Assembly: GCA_964544865.1 (NCBI GenBank)
Contig: CAZJDV010000076.1
Location: 1 to 12,724 of the forward strand
Origin: CAZJDV01 sp964544865
Lineage (GTDB): Bacteria > Chloroflexota > Dehalococcoidia > Lucifugimonadales > CAJWER01
Length of the DNA stretch: 12,724 nucleotides
Direction of reading: 5' to 3'
In this document: piece by piece, positions 1-8,211 of the stretch
How the letters are laid out: every line of letters begins with the position of its first letter
Position numbering within the stretch: the stretch's first letter is position 1
Position numbers and translations under genes: made by a program
Notes under the pieces: model-generated
What the model was told of the DNA's origin: nothing
The model's database searches: none
The model's input: the letters and a program-made list of their open reading frames with translations, nothing else

Positions 1-88
1 TGGTGCCGAGGAGGAGACTCGAACTCCTACAGCCGTTACGGCCACAGCGCCCTCAACGCTGCGTGTCTACCAATTCCACCACCTCGGC
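1..88 (-). tRNA. tRNA-Leu (anticodon GAG), CCA encoded
   Basis: The reverse strand folds as a complete class II tRNA. The acceptor stem GCCGAGG pairs with CCTCGGC, followed by discriminator A and an encoded CCA at positions 3-1. The anticodon stem CAGCG/CGCTG encloses loop TTGAGGG, giving anticodon GAG, which reads CUC leucine codons. A long variable arm with stem GCCG-TAA-CGGC, typical of tRNA-Leu, precedes a T arm AGGAG-TTCGAGT-CTCCT. The D loop contains the expected GG (AATTGGTAGAC). The 3' end coincides with the first base of the window, so nothing downstream can be seen. Confidence 0.97.
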
Positions 89-184
89 TCGCACATCCTC
101 TTTGGTTGAGCCGCGACCGCACCCAACCGACCAAGCCCCTTCCGCGATGCCCGAAGCACACGGGACCGAGTCTGTGACACCCAG

Positions 185-214
185 ATTATAGCCAAGTTGG
201 GGCCTCTCTGTCCA
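185..214 (-). promoter_or_regulatory. Sigma70-like promoter for tRNA-Leu
   Basis: On the minus strand a consensus -10 TATAAT (190-185) lies 18 bases after TGGACA (214-209), which matches TTGACA at five of six positions. The predicted transcription start is near 178, leaving about 90 bases of 5' leader before the mature tRNA, to be removed by RNase P. Nothing else on this strand starts between the promoter and the tRNA. The match is seen directly; promoter activity is inferred. Confidence 0.7.
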
Positions 215-291
215 CTCGACCTACACGAATTCCGGCGCCATCCAAGCCACCACTCTGGTTCGTTAAGCCCGCCCAAAGCGCAATACGCTCT

Positions 292-317
292 CCATTCGCA
301 CTGAGTCTGTCGAATGG
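292..317. repeat. Degenerate palindromic repeat (CCATTCG...CGAATGG)
   Basis: CCATTCG (292-298) is the exact inverted complement of CGAATGG (311-317), with a 12-base centre containing CTGAG and GT. The arrangement TTCG-n-CTGAG-n-GTCGAA matches the widespread REP-like palindrome seen in many bacterial genomes, usually TTCG-n-CTGAG-n-GTCGAA with different outer bases. It lies between the dehydrogenase stop and the tRNA promoter. It could also form a hairpin at the 3' end of the dehydrogenase transcript, but no T-run follows on either strand, so an intrinsic terminator is not supported. Confidence 0.5.
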
Positions 318-380
318 CCGGACCGCGCTGGAACGGCAACGCAGGCGCCTGACCGAAATCCCTGGCACGCCGCTCTGGAG

Positions 381-1400
381 TTAGATGACGTTGGACGCCG
401 GTTCGCGAACCGCGAGCTTGGCGCGTACCTCGGGATTCATCAGGGACATCGGCCACGAGCCCCTGAGTATCCTTGCGGTCTCGTCGCCCAACTGCGCCCG
501 CCCGCCCGCCACGGACGTAGCGGAGGTACCGGCCGAATGAGGCGTCACGATGACGTTGTCCATCTTCAACAGCGGGTTGTCGGCCGGCGTCGGCTCTTCC
601 TCGAATACGTCCAGGCCCGCGCCGGCGATCTCGCCGCTGCGCAGCGCCTCGATCAGCGCGCCTTCGTCCACCGTCGGTCCTCGACACGTGTTGATGAGAT
701 ACGCCGTGGGCTTCATCGCCTTGAAGAAGGATGCGCCGACCAGCCTTCTCGTGGAGTCGTTGAGCGGGACCAGGACCGAGACGAAGTCGGACTGAGCCGC
801 GAGCTCTTCAAGGCTCATGGCCAGCTCTACCCTGTACTCCTTGGCCGTCCACGGAGCGACGTATGGGTCGTATGCGACGACATCGAGGCCGAACACGGCC
901 GCCCGCCGGGCGGTGGCTCGGGCGATGTTGCCAAAGCCGACGATGCCCAGCACCTGGCCGTCGATGGTTGGAAGCGCAGATAGCTCCGCCCTTGCGCCGG
1001 TGCTCCACTTCCCCGCCCTCACGAGGCCGTGCAGAATCGTGAGCTTCTTGGCGCAAGCCAGGAGCATCATCATGGTGTGGTTGGCGACCTGCTCGGTGAC
1101 GAAGCCCGCCGTGTTGACGACCATGATCCCGTGATCGGTGGCCGCGTTGTGGTCGATCTGGTTGAAGCCATGACCGATACTGACGATGGCCTTGGCCGTG
1201 TCTATCTCGGCGATCACCTCTCGCGGCATCGGCACGCCCGCAGCAATGATTACGTCCGCGCCCTTAACGGCCTCGATGGCCTCCCTTGGGCTAGTGCAAA
1301 CGTGGACGCTCATCTCGTAGTCGATACCCTCGAGCCGCTGCTCCACGATTGCCGTGGCCGGCTCGGATGTGGCGATGTAAGTGATCTTGTGCTGGGCCAT
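381..1400 (-). CDS. D-isomer specific 2-hydroxyacid dehydrogenase (NAD-dependent), substrate unknown
   Basis: This 339-residue protein has the usual length and layout of the PGDH/D-lactate dehydrogenase family: a split catalytic domain around an internal Rossmann fold. The dinucleotide-binding motif is GIVGFGNIA (residues 152-160), and Asp177 at the end of the second strand (VVAYDPY) favours NAD over NADP. The family's catalytic triad is present as Arg239 (NTCRGPTVDE), Glu268 (DVFEEEP) and His287 (TPHSAG). It would interconvert a 2-keto acid and a D-2-hydroxy acid in the cytosol; the sequence does not fix the substrate, and it lacks the C-terminal ACT domain of long-form SerA enzymes. The ATG start follows AGAGG with 5-base spacing. 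It lies 124 bp downstream of gltD on the same strand with no evident terminator between, so partial co-transcription is possible. Family assignment is firm; the physiological role is not. Confidence 0.93.
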   Translation of the reverse strand: MAQHKITYIATSEPATAIVEQRLEGIDYEMSVHVCTSPREAIEAVKGADVIIAAGVPMPREVIAEIDTAKAIVSIGHGFNQIDHNAATDHGIMVVNTAGFVTEQVANHTMMMLLACAKKLTILHGLVRAGKWSTGARAELSALPTIDGQVLGIVGFGNIARATARRAAVFGLDVVAYDPYVAPWTAKEYRVELAMSLEELAAQSDFVSVLVPLNDSTRRLVGASFFKAMKPTAYLINTCRGPTVDEGALIEALRSGEIAGAGLDVFEEEPTPADNPLLKMDNVIVTPHSAGTSATSVAGGRAQLGDETARILRGSWPMSLMNPEVRAKLAVREPASNVI

Positions 1401-1524
1401 ACGTTCCTCTCGTTGGGCTGTTGGGACCGAAGGTTGGGCGGCGGCAAAGATAGCTTACACTATGATTCGGAGGATTGCGCCGGTTCGCACTGGGAACAGC
1501 CTTAGAGGCGGGGCGGGCAGAAGT

Positions 1525-2982
1525 CTACCCCCCGATTAGCACCCGCGGGAGGCTGGTCTTGCCCATCAGGTGCTCGTCGATGCCTCGGGCAGCCTCGCGA
1601 CCCTCGGCCAGCGCCCATACCACCAGCGACTGGCCGCGAGCCATATCGCCCGCGGCGAACACTTCGTCCTCGCTGGTCTTCTTGTTCTCATCGGTCACAA
1701 CATTGCCGCGGCCGTCCAGCTCGACACCCAGCTCCGTGAGCATACCTTCGCGCTCAGGCTGCACGAATCCCAACGCCAGCAACACCAGCCCCGTCTCGAT
1801 TACGAACTCGCTGCCCGGTATCTCCCGTATCTCCGGTCGGCCCGAACCGTCCGGCTCACCCCACTCGATGCGCACCGCGTGGAGCCTTTCCACCCGGCCG
1901 TTCGCGCCCGATAAGCTCTTGGTCAGGATGTTGTAGTCGCGAACGCCCCCCTCTTCGTGGGCAGGCGAAAGCCTGAGGACCGTGGGCCATTGGGGCCAGG
2001 GGTTGTCGGGCCGGCGGTCGGTCGGAGGTTCCGGCAGCAGCTCGTACTGGTGGACGGCCTCAGCGCCCTGGCGGTGGGCGGTGCCAAGGCAGTCTGCCCC
2101 GGTGTCGCCCCCGCCGAGTATGACGACGCTCTTGCCTCTGGCCGTAATCCGCGCCGACGGGTCTATATGCCCGCCCGCGACAAGTTCATTTTGCTGCGGC
2201 AGGTACTCCATCGCCAGGTGGACCCCGTCGAGTTCCCGGCCCGGCACGGGCAGGTCTCGCGCCTGGGTCGAGCCGCCGGTCAGTAGTAAAGCGTCGAACT
2301 CGTCGAGAAGGTCCGTCGCCGGATAGTCCCTCCCCACGTGCACGCCGGTTTTGAAGACGATCCCTTCCTGCTCCATCTGATCGACGCGGCGCTGGACGAC
2401 CTGCTTGTCCAGCTTGAAGTCCGGGATTCCAAAACGAAGCAGCCCGCCGACGGCGCCGGACCGCTCGAACACGGTGACCTGGTGGCCGCAACTATTGAGC
2501 TGCTGAGCCGCCGCCATGCCCGCGGGCCCGGAGCCCACGATCGCGACACTCTTGCCCGTGCGTGTCTGCGGGGGCTGGGGGACTATCCAGCCCTCCTCCC
2601 AGCCCCGGTCACTTATGGCCTTCTCGATGTACTCGATCGTGACGGGGTCCTGATTGATGCTCAGCACACAGGAAGCCTCGCACGGCGCGGGGCAGACCCT
2701 GCCGGTGAACTCGGGGAAGTTGTTGGTCGAGTGGAGCGACTCCAGCGCCCGCTTCCACTGGCCCCGGTACACCAGGTCGTTCCAGTCCGGGATCAGATTG
2801 TTGAGAGGGCAGCCATGCTGGCAGAAGGGGACCGCGCAGTCCATGCATCGCCCGCCCTGGTCGCGCGAATCTTGCTCATTCCAGTGATCGTAGAGCTCCC
2901 GATAGTCGCGTAGCCGGATAGTTGTCGGGCGTTTGGGTGGTGGCTTGCGCCCCTTCTCCATGAAGCCGGTCGGCTTACCCAT
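1525..2982 (-). CDS. gltD: Glutamate synthase (NADPH) small subunit GltD
   Basis: This 485-residue protein supplies electrons from NAD(P)H through FAD and iron-sulfur clusters to the large subunit, which makes glutamate from glutamine and 2-oxoglutarate. The N-terminal region holds the two cysteine groups of the 4Fe-4S domain: Cys46, 49, 54, 58 (RCMDCAVPFC then HGCP) and Cys97, 101, 105 (RVCPAPCEASC). The FAD-binding Rossmann motif VAIVGSGPAG starts at about 146; a second one, VVILGGGDTGADC, around residue 290 binds NAD(P)H. The C-terminal motif VFAAGDMARG is typical of the FAD domain of this family. I chose the ATG at 2982, not the upstream in-frame start at 3039, because it gives the family's usual length, begins MGKPTGF as many GltD proteins do, and follows GGAG inside gltB. 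It overlaps the gltB stop by 8 bp (2975-2982), which indicates translational coupling. Confidence 0.96.
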   Translation of the reverse strand: MGKPTGFMEKGRKPPPKRPTTIRLRDYRELYDHWNEQDSRDQGGRCMDCAVPFCQHGCPLNNLIPDWNDLVYRGQWKRALESLHSTNNFPEFTGRVCPAPCEASCVLSINQDPVTIEYIEKAISDRGWEEGWIVPQPPQTRTGKSVAIVGSGPAGMAAAQQLNSCGHQVTVFERSGAVGGLLRFGIPDFKLDKQVVQRRVDQMEQEGIVFKTGVHVGRDYPATDLLDEFDALLLTGGSTQARDLPVPGRELDGVHLAMEYLPQQNELVAGGHIDPSARITARGKSVVILGGGDTGADCLGTAHRQGAEAVHQYELLPEPPTDRRPDNPWPQWPTVLRLSPAHEEGGVRDYNILTKSLSGANGRVERLHAVRIEWGEPDGSGRPEIREIPGSEFVIETGLVLLALGFVQPEREGMLTELGVELDGRGNVVTDENKKTSEDEVFAAGDMARGQSLVVWALAEGREAARGIDEHLMGKTSLPRVLIGG

Positions 2983-5900
2983 CGCCGGCCATCTCCACGA
3001 GGTCCGCGTCGGAGACGGCATCCGCCGCGCGCTCCGCAATCACTCGTTTGTAGGCCCGGGGCATCACCTTCACGAACCTGGGCAGGAATTCGTCCCAGTT
3101 CCGCAGGACCCGGTCGGCGTTTGTGCTTGCGGTATATCGAAAATGGTCCTCTATCAACCTGCGAAGCACCGCTTCGTCCTCGGGCGTGCTAACCGATTCC
3201 AGGTCCACCATCCCGGTGTTGCACAGGGCCTCGAAACTCCCTTTCTCGTCGAGCACGAAGGCCGTACCGCCGCTCATTCCCGCAGCGAAGTTGCGCCCTG
3301 TCTGCCCGAGGACGACCACGCAGCCGCGGGTCATGTACTCGCAGCCGTGGTCTCCGATGCCCTCAACCACGGCCTCCGCGCCACTGTTGCGCACGGCGAA
3401 GCGCTCGCCGGCGATGCCCCCGATGTGCACGCTTCCCCCGGTCGCGCCGTACAGCGACACGTTGCCGACAATGATGTTCTCCTCCGGCGCGAAGGTGGAG
3501 TCCTTTGGCGGCGTTATGACCACTTCGCCCCCGGACAGCCCCTTGCAGAAGTAGTCGTTCGCGTCGCCCTCGACGCGCATCGAAATCCCCTTGCTCAGGA
3601 AGGCGGCGAAGCTCTGGCCCGCGGACCCGATGAAGTTGACCTGAACGGTGCCCGACGGCAGTCCCTCGTCTCCGTAACGCCTGGCGACCTCGTAGCTCAG
3701 CATCGTTCCCACGGCCCGGTTGGGGTTGCTGATCGGCAGGTCGATTCGGACCGGCGTCTTCTTTTCCAGGGCCTCGCGGCTCTTCTCGATCAGCTGGTAA
3801 TCCAGCGCGTTTTCGAGGCCGTGCTTTTGCTTTCTGCGGTGAAATGTATCGACCCCTTTTGGCACATCTGGCCTGTGCAGTAGATTGGAGAGGTCCAGCC
3901 CTTTCGCCTTCCAGTGTTCGACCGCCCTCCGCGCGTCCAGCCTGTCCACCCGGCCGACCATCTCGTCGACCGTGGAGAAACCCAGGTCCGCCATTATCTC
4001 CCGAAGCTGCTCGGCCACGAAGAAGAGGTAGTTGATGACGTGCTCTGGCTTCCCCGCGAACTGCGCTCGCAGCTCGGGATCCTGGGTCGCTATGCCCACG
4101 GAGCAGGTGTTGAAGTGGCACTTCCGCAGCATTATGCAGCCCAGGACGATGAGGGGCGCCGTGGCGAAACCGAACTCCTCCGCCCCCAGCAGACACGCTA
4201 TCGCCACGTCGCGGCCGGTCTTGAGTTGGCCGTCGGTCTGCACGACGATGCGGCCCCGCAGGTCGTTCATGACCAGCACCTGCTGCGTCTCGGCGACGCC
4301 CAACTCCCAGGGCAGCCCCGCGTGCTTGATCGAGGACTCCGGGGAGGCGCCGGTGCCGCCCGTGTCGCCGCTGATGAGCACGACGTCGGCGTGCCCCTTG
4401 GCGACGCCCGCCGCGATGGTCCCCACGCCGGCCTCCGACACGAGCTTGACGTGGATCCGGGCCTTCGGATTGGAGTTCTTCAGATCGTGGATGAGCTGGG
4501 CGAGGTCCTCGATCGAGTAGATGTCGTGGTGGGGCGGCGGTGAGATCAGCTCGACGCCTGGCGTTGAACTCCGCACCCCGCCGATGTACTCGTCCACTTT
4601 GTGCCCCGGCAACTGGCCGCCCTCTCCAGGCTTCGACCCCTGGGCCATCTTTATCTGCAGGTCGGTGGCGCTGGCCAGATAGCCGATGGTGACGCCGAAT
4701 CGGCCCGAGGCCACCTGCTTCATTGCGCTGTTGCGAGAGTCGCCGTTCGAATCCGGCGAGTACCGGTCCGGGTCCTCGCCGCCCTCCCCCGTGTTGCTGC
4801 GCGCGCCGATCCGGTTCATGGCGACGGCCAGCGTCTCGTGGGCCTCTCGGCTGATAGAGCCCAGGGAGATGGCGCCCGTCGCGAAGCGCTTCACGATCTC
4901 GCGGGCCGGCTCCACGTCATCCAGCGGGATCTGCTCGTCCGAGCCCTGGAACTCCAACAGACCGCGTATCGTGGATGCCGTGCGATTCTCCGAGTCCACG
5001 AAGTCGGTGAAATCCCTGAATGCGCCGGCGTCGTTGGCGTTCGCGGCATACTTCACCTTCGCGATCGAGTCGGGGTTCCACATGTGGTACTCGCCGTACT
5101 GCCTCCACTGGTACTGCCCGCCGCCGTTTGGTCCTTGGAGTCCCGCCACTCTGGGCTCGCGGTAGGCGAATTCATGACGGTGGCGGCACTCCTCTTCGAT
5201 CTCCGCGACGCCCACACCCCCGATACGGGTCGGCGTCCAGGTGAAGTAGTGGTCGATGAACCTGCTGTTCAGGCCCACTGCCTCGAAAATCTGAGCGCCC
5301 CGGTAGCTTTGCAGGGTTGAGATGCCCATCTTCGACATGACCTTGACCACGCCCTTGTGGACCGATTTCACGAAGTTTTGCTCGGCGGTCGGATAATCGG
5401 TGATTCCCGCGTNNNNNNNNNNGGTCACCGAGGCGCCTGCCGAGGACGCACAAGACGGCCAGGGTCTCGAAGACGAGGTACGCGTTCACCGCCCCCGCGC
5501 CGTAGCCGAACAGCAGCGCGAAGTGCGCCACCTCCCTCGGCTCGCCTGACTCGACCACGAGCCCGACCTTGGTCCGAGTGCCTTCTCTCACGAGGTGGTG
5601 ATGGACACCTGCCGTCGCCAGCAGGCTGGGTATGGGAGCGTTCTCGCGGTCCACGCCCCTGTCGGAGAGGATGATGATCGTGCAGCCCTCGCGTACCGCC
5701 TCGGTCGCCTGTTCGCACAGGGCCTCCATCGCGGACGCGAGCGCCCCGGGACCGTCCTTGGGCCTGAAGAGCGTCGCCAGCGTTCTGGTCCGGAGTCCGC
5801 CCCGGTCGATGGCCCGCACCTTCTCCAGCTCGCGGTTGGTCAGCACCGGCTCGCCGATCTTTAGCTGGCGGCACTGCTGCGGCGTCTCGTCGAAAAGATT

Positions 5901-7574
5901 TCCCTCTGAGCCGATAAACGTCTCCACCGACGTCACCAGTTCCTCGCGTATGGCGTCCAGCGGGGGGTTGCTCACCTGGGCGAAGTGCTGCTTGAAATAG
6001 CAGAACAGCAGGGGGCTCTTGTCCGATAGCACGGCCAGCGGCGTATCGTTTCCCATCGAGCCCACGGGCTCGCTCGCGTTCGCCGCCATTGGCGCGATAA
6101 TGATGTCGAGTTCTTCACGCGTGTAACCGAAAGCGTCCTGCCTGGCGGCCAATGTCGCCAGGTCGGGCCCGTGGACGTGCGGCGGCTCCGGAAGCTCAGA
6201 CATCGACACCTTCTGCTCCGCGAGCCAGCGCCCGTATGGTGGCAAGGAGGTCAGACCCCTCTTGATCTCGTCGTCGTTGACGATGCGGCCCTCTTTGGTG
6301 TCCAGCTCGAACATACGCCCCGGCTGTATGCGCCATTTGTACAGGACCTTTTCCGGCGATACGTTCAGCACACCTGTCTCCGAGCCCATCACCAGCAGAT
6401 CGTCCGTGGTCACCAGGTAGCGGCAGGGCCGCAGGCCGTTGCGGTCCAGGATGGCGCACACCCTGGTCCCATCGGTGCCGATGACCAGCGCCGGGCCGTC
6501 CCAGGGCTCGATCAGGCACGAGTGGTACTCGTAGAAGTCTTTCTTCGCCTGGTCCATGGGGATGTGGTCCGCCCAGGCCTCGGGGATCAGCATCATCATC
6601 GCGTGGGGAAGAGAACGCCCGGACGCCAAAAGCAGCTCCAGGACGTTGTCTAGGGAGGCGGTGTCGCTCTGGCCGGGCGTGATGATCGGGAGCAGCTTCT
6701 TCACGTCGTCGCCGAGGATGGGCGACGACAGCAGCGACTCGCGGGCAGCCATCCAGTTGATGTTGCCGCGCAGCGTATTGATCTCGCCGTTGTGGATGAT
6801 GTAACGGTACGGATGCGCCAGCTTCCACGTCCCGAGGGTGTTGGTGCTGAACCTGGAGTGGACCATGGCGAAGGAGCTCACCATGTACTCGTCCTTAAGG
6901 TCGTGGTAGAAGTGCTCGAGCTGGTCCGCCAATATCAGGCCCTTGTAGACGACCTTGTTCGACGAGAGGCTGCATATGTAGAACTGCTCGCGGTCGTCGA
7001 GGCCGGGGGCGGCGATGGCCCTTCCGATCTGCCGGCGCAACACGTAGAGCTTCAGCTCGAACGGGTACTCCGCGGGCAGGCCGTCGCCTCGGGCCACGAA
7101 GAACTGCCGGATGACCGGCATCACCCGCGCGGCCAGGACCCCGATGGCATCGCGGGATACGGGGACGTCACGCCACCCCAGAAAGGTCTGTCCCTCCTCG
7201 GCGACGACTCGCTCGACCGCCCGTTCGCAGGCCGCGCGCTCCCCCACGTCCTGGGGAAGGAACACGACGCCCACCGCATAGTCGCCCGGTTCGGGGAGCC
7301 CGAATCCGAGCCCGCGCGCCTCTTTGGCGAAGAACCGGTGGGGCATCTGCACCAGCAGTCCGGCGCCGTCGCCCGTCTCAGGGTCGGCGCCCGCCGCCCC
7401 GCGATGCCTGAGGTTGATCAATACTTCGAGCCCTTGCGCGATGACGTTGTGGGACTTGACTCCCTTGATGTTGGCGACAAGTCCCACGCCGCACGCGGAG
7501 TGCTCGAAACGGGGATCGTACAGCCCCTGCTCGACAGGCCCCGGTAGGTCCGGAAACTCATATGGTTCAGCCAC
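2975..7574 (-). CDS. gltB: Glutamate synthase large subunit GltB, interrupted by an assembly gap
   Basis: GltB hydrolyses glutamine and transfers the ammonia through an internal tunnel to 2-oxoglutarate, giving two glutamates with electrons from GltD. The N-terminal class II amidotransferase domain has Cys28 in HSACGVGLVANIKG; the family cleaves the short propeptide (here 27 residues) to expose this cysteine. The synthase domain contains KVMSKMGISTLQSYRGAQ, the FMN-site stretch SGDTGGTGASPESSIKHAG, and the 3Fe-4S cysteines in CIMLRKCHFNTCSVG (near residues 1146, 1152, 1157). The C-terminal glycine-rich beta-helix (GXGXG) domain includes NIIVGNVSLYGATGG. The two readable parts, 717 and 811 residues, lie in different frames either side of ten Ns (5413-5422). 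Together they make about 1,530 residues, normal for bacterial GltB, and the family alignment continues across the gap, so I read one intact gene. The start is GTG with GAGGA 7 bases upstream. Confidence 0.95.
5413..5422. other. Assembly gap (10 Ns) inside gltB
   Basis: Ten consecutive Ns separate the reading frames of the two gltB parts. The frame before the gap has codons starting at positions equal to 2 modulo 3, and after it 1 modulo 3. A true length divisible by three (for example 9 or 12) would restore one continuous frame. The flanking protein, ...VLGRRLGD then AGITDYPTAEQNF..., suggests only a few residues are missing. The gap is a scaffolding placeholder and not a biological mutation. 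Confidence 0.95.
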
Positions 7575-7581
7575 TTAAACG

Positions 7582-7586
7582 TCCTC
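7582..7586 (-). promoter_or_regulatory. Ribosome binding site deciding the GTG start of gltB
   Basis: GAGGA on the minus strand sits 7 bases before the GTG at 7574-7572. The nearby ATG (within CATATG, 7563-7561) is in a different frame from the amidotransferase domain, so GTG is the supported start. Confidence 0.75.
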
Positions 7587-7633
7587 GCGCTGACAGCGCC
7601 CCGCCCCGGCCGTCCAGCCCAATCGATTGCGAA

Positions 7634-7674
7634 AGTCTTCCGTGGAAGTCGAGTAAGGCAGGCGGAGGAAGACT
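7634..7674. repeat. 8-bp inverted repeat in the gltB leader
   Basis: AGTCTTCC (7634-7641) and GGAAGACT (7667-7674) are exact inverted complements separated by 25 bases. They lie between the predicted gltB promoter and its start codon, so the pair could form an RNA hairpin in the leader or be a protein-binding site. No T-run follows on the minus strand, so this is not a standard attenuator. I do not recognise a known riboswitch here. Confidence 0.4.
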
Positions 7675-7718
7675 CCAGAGACGCCATACTGAGTCCGGCG
7701 ACCCAAGATTAAGGCCAA

Positions 7719-7747
7719 AGAATAGCACAACATGAGGCCCCGGACAA
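7719..7747 (-). promoter_or_regulatory. Predicted extended -10 promoter for gltBD
   Basis: On the minus strand TTGTCC (7747-7742) is followed after 17 bases by TATTCT (7724-7719), which is preceded by TGC, an extended -10 (TGn) element. Each hexamer matches consensus at four of six positions. The predicted start near 7712 leaves a leader of about 138 bases before the GTG of gltB. Spacing is ideal but the hexamers are only moderate matches. Confidence 0.45.
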
Positions 7748-8000
7748 CAGAAAAGGGCAGATTCCGGAGACACGTATGATACTCTACCGCTAATGCCTCA
7801 ACGACCTCAAGAAAGCCACACACCAGGCGAGAACAAGAAGCGTAGCTTCACCCTGTTATGGAATATTGAGAACATACCCGGCCTACGGTTCCCGATGAAT
7901 AGCCGCCGCGTGTACGAATCCCTAGGTTCGAAGAACACTGCCCGGGTGCACGATCTGAGTACCTTCTCGAATTCGGCGACTGCCCCGTCGCCCTGTGTAG

Positions 8001-8020
8001 GGGCGTTCAATTGAACGCCC
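8001..8020. repeat. Perfect 20-bp palindrome (GTAGGGGCG-type intergenic repeat)
   Basis: GGGCGTTCAATTGAACGCCC reads identically on both strands with no central spacer and is preceded by TGTAG. Short intergenic elements of the form TGTAGGGGCG-n-CGCCC are dispersed in many Chloroflexota, cyanobacterial and deltaproteobacterial genomes, and this fits that pattern. It lies 190 bases from the nearest gene end (8212), so it is less likely to be a terminator or an operator. Family membership is from memory of similar repeats and was not searched. Confidence 0.6.
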
Positions 8021-8123
8021 ACTCCCCGGTCCCAACGTCCGTCAACCTCTAGAAAGATGGGGTGATCGCCTAGTGCCTCTCCTGATTTGGCGCCAGTCCT
8101 CAATCAACGAAAATTCCAACCAA

Positions 8124-8148
8124 CGTCATTCTGACCGAAGGGAAGGAT
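8124..8148. repeat. Fragment resembling the dispersed CGTCATTCTGA repeat
   Basis: The stretch begins CGTCATTCTGACCGAAG and continues GGAAGGAT. It closely resembles a widespread intergenic repeat, CGTCATTCTGAGCGAAG followed by CGAAGAAT, common in draft genomes of several phyla. It is non-coding and sits 63 bases beyond the stop of the 8212-9993 gene. The resemblance is recalled, not computed. Confidence 0.4.
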
Positions 8149-8211
8149 ACGGGGTGGCTGGGGCCATGCGGCGCGGAGACAGATCCGCCATCTCGATGGG
8201 AAATGGCAAGA

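Larger units (their letters stand above)
7748..8211. other. Intergenic region without a credible gene
   Basis: Between the gltB promoter and the end of the unknown 593-residue gene, no reading frame shows a recognisable domain or a good ribosome binding site. The short frames present run through palindromic repeats, which argues against coding. The region contains a perfect 20-bp palindrome (8001-8020) and a second repeat-like fragment (8124-8148), described separately. It is less GC-rich around 7830-7900 than the neighbouring genes. The two flanking genes both run on the minus strand, so the region is the upstream side of gltBD and the downstream side of the 8212-9993 gene. Confidence 0.6.

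Noticed and set aside
67..687. 206-residue open frame on the minus strand spanning the tRNA and the end of the dehydrogenase
   Set aside because: It runs through the tRNA gene and overlaps the dehydrogenase out of frame, with arginine- and glycine-rich composition typical of a GC-rich shadow frame.
2933..3883. 316-residue open frame on the plus strand opposite gltB
   Set aside because: It is antisense to well-conserved gltB sequence, shows no domain and has no ribosome binding site; a by-product of high GC.
7575..7823. 82-residue minus-strand frame ending directly before the gltB GTG, as a possible leader peptide
   Set aside because: Its GTG start lies upstream of the predicted promoter, has no ribosome binding site, and the sequence has no regulatory-peptide features such as a run of Glu or Gln codons.
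7807..8103. 98-residue minus-strand frame in the gene-free region
   Set aside because: It reads straight through the 20-bp palindrome (as GVQLNAPTQGD), a known way that intergenic repeats produce false proteins, and has no domain or start signal.
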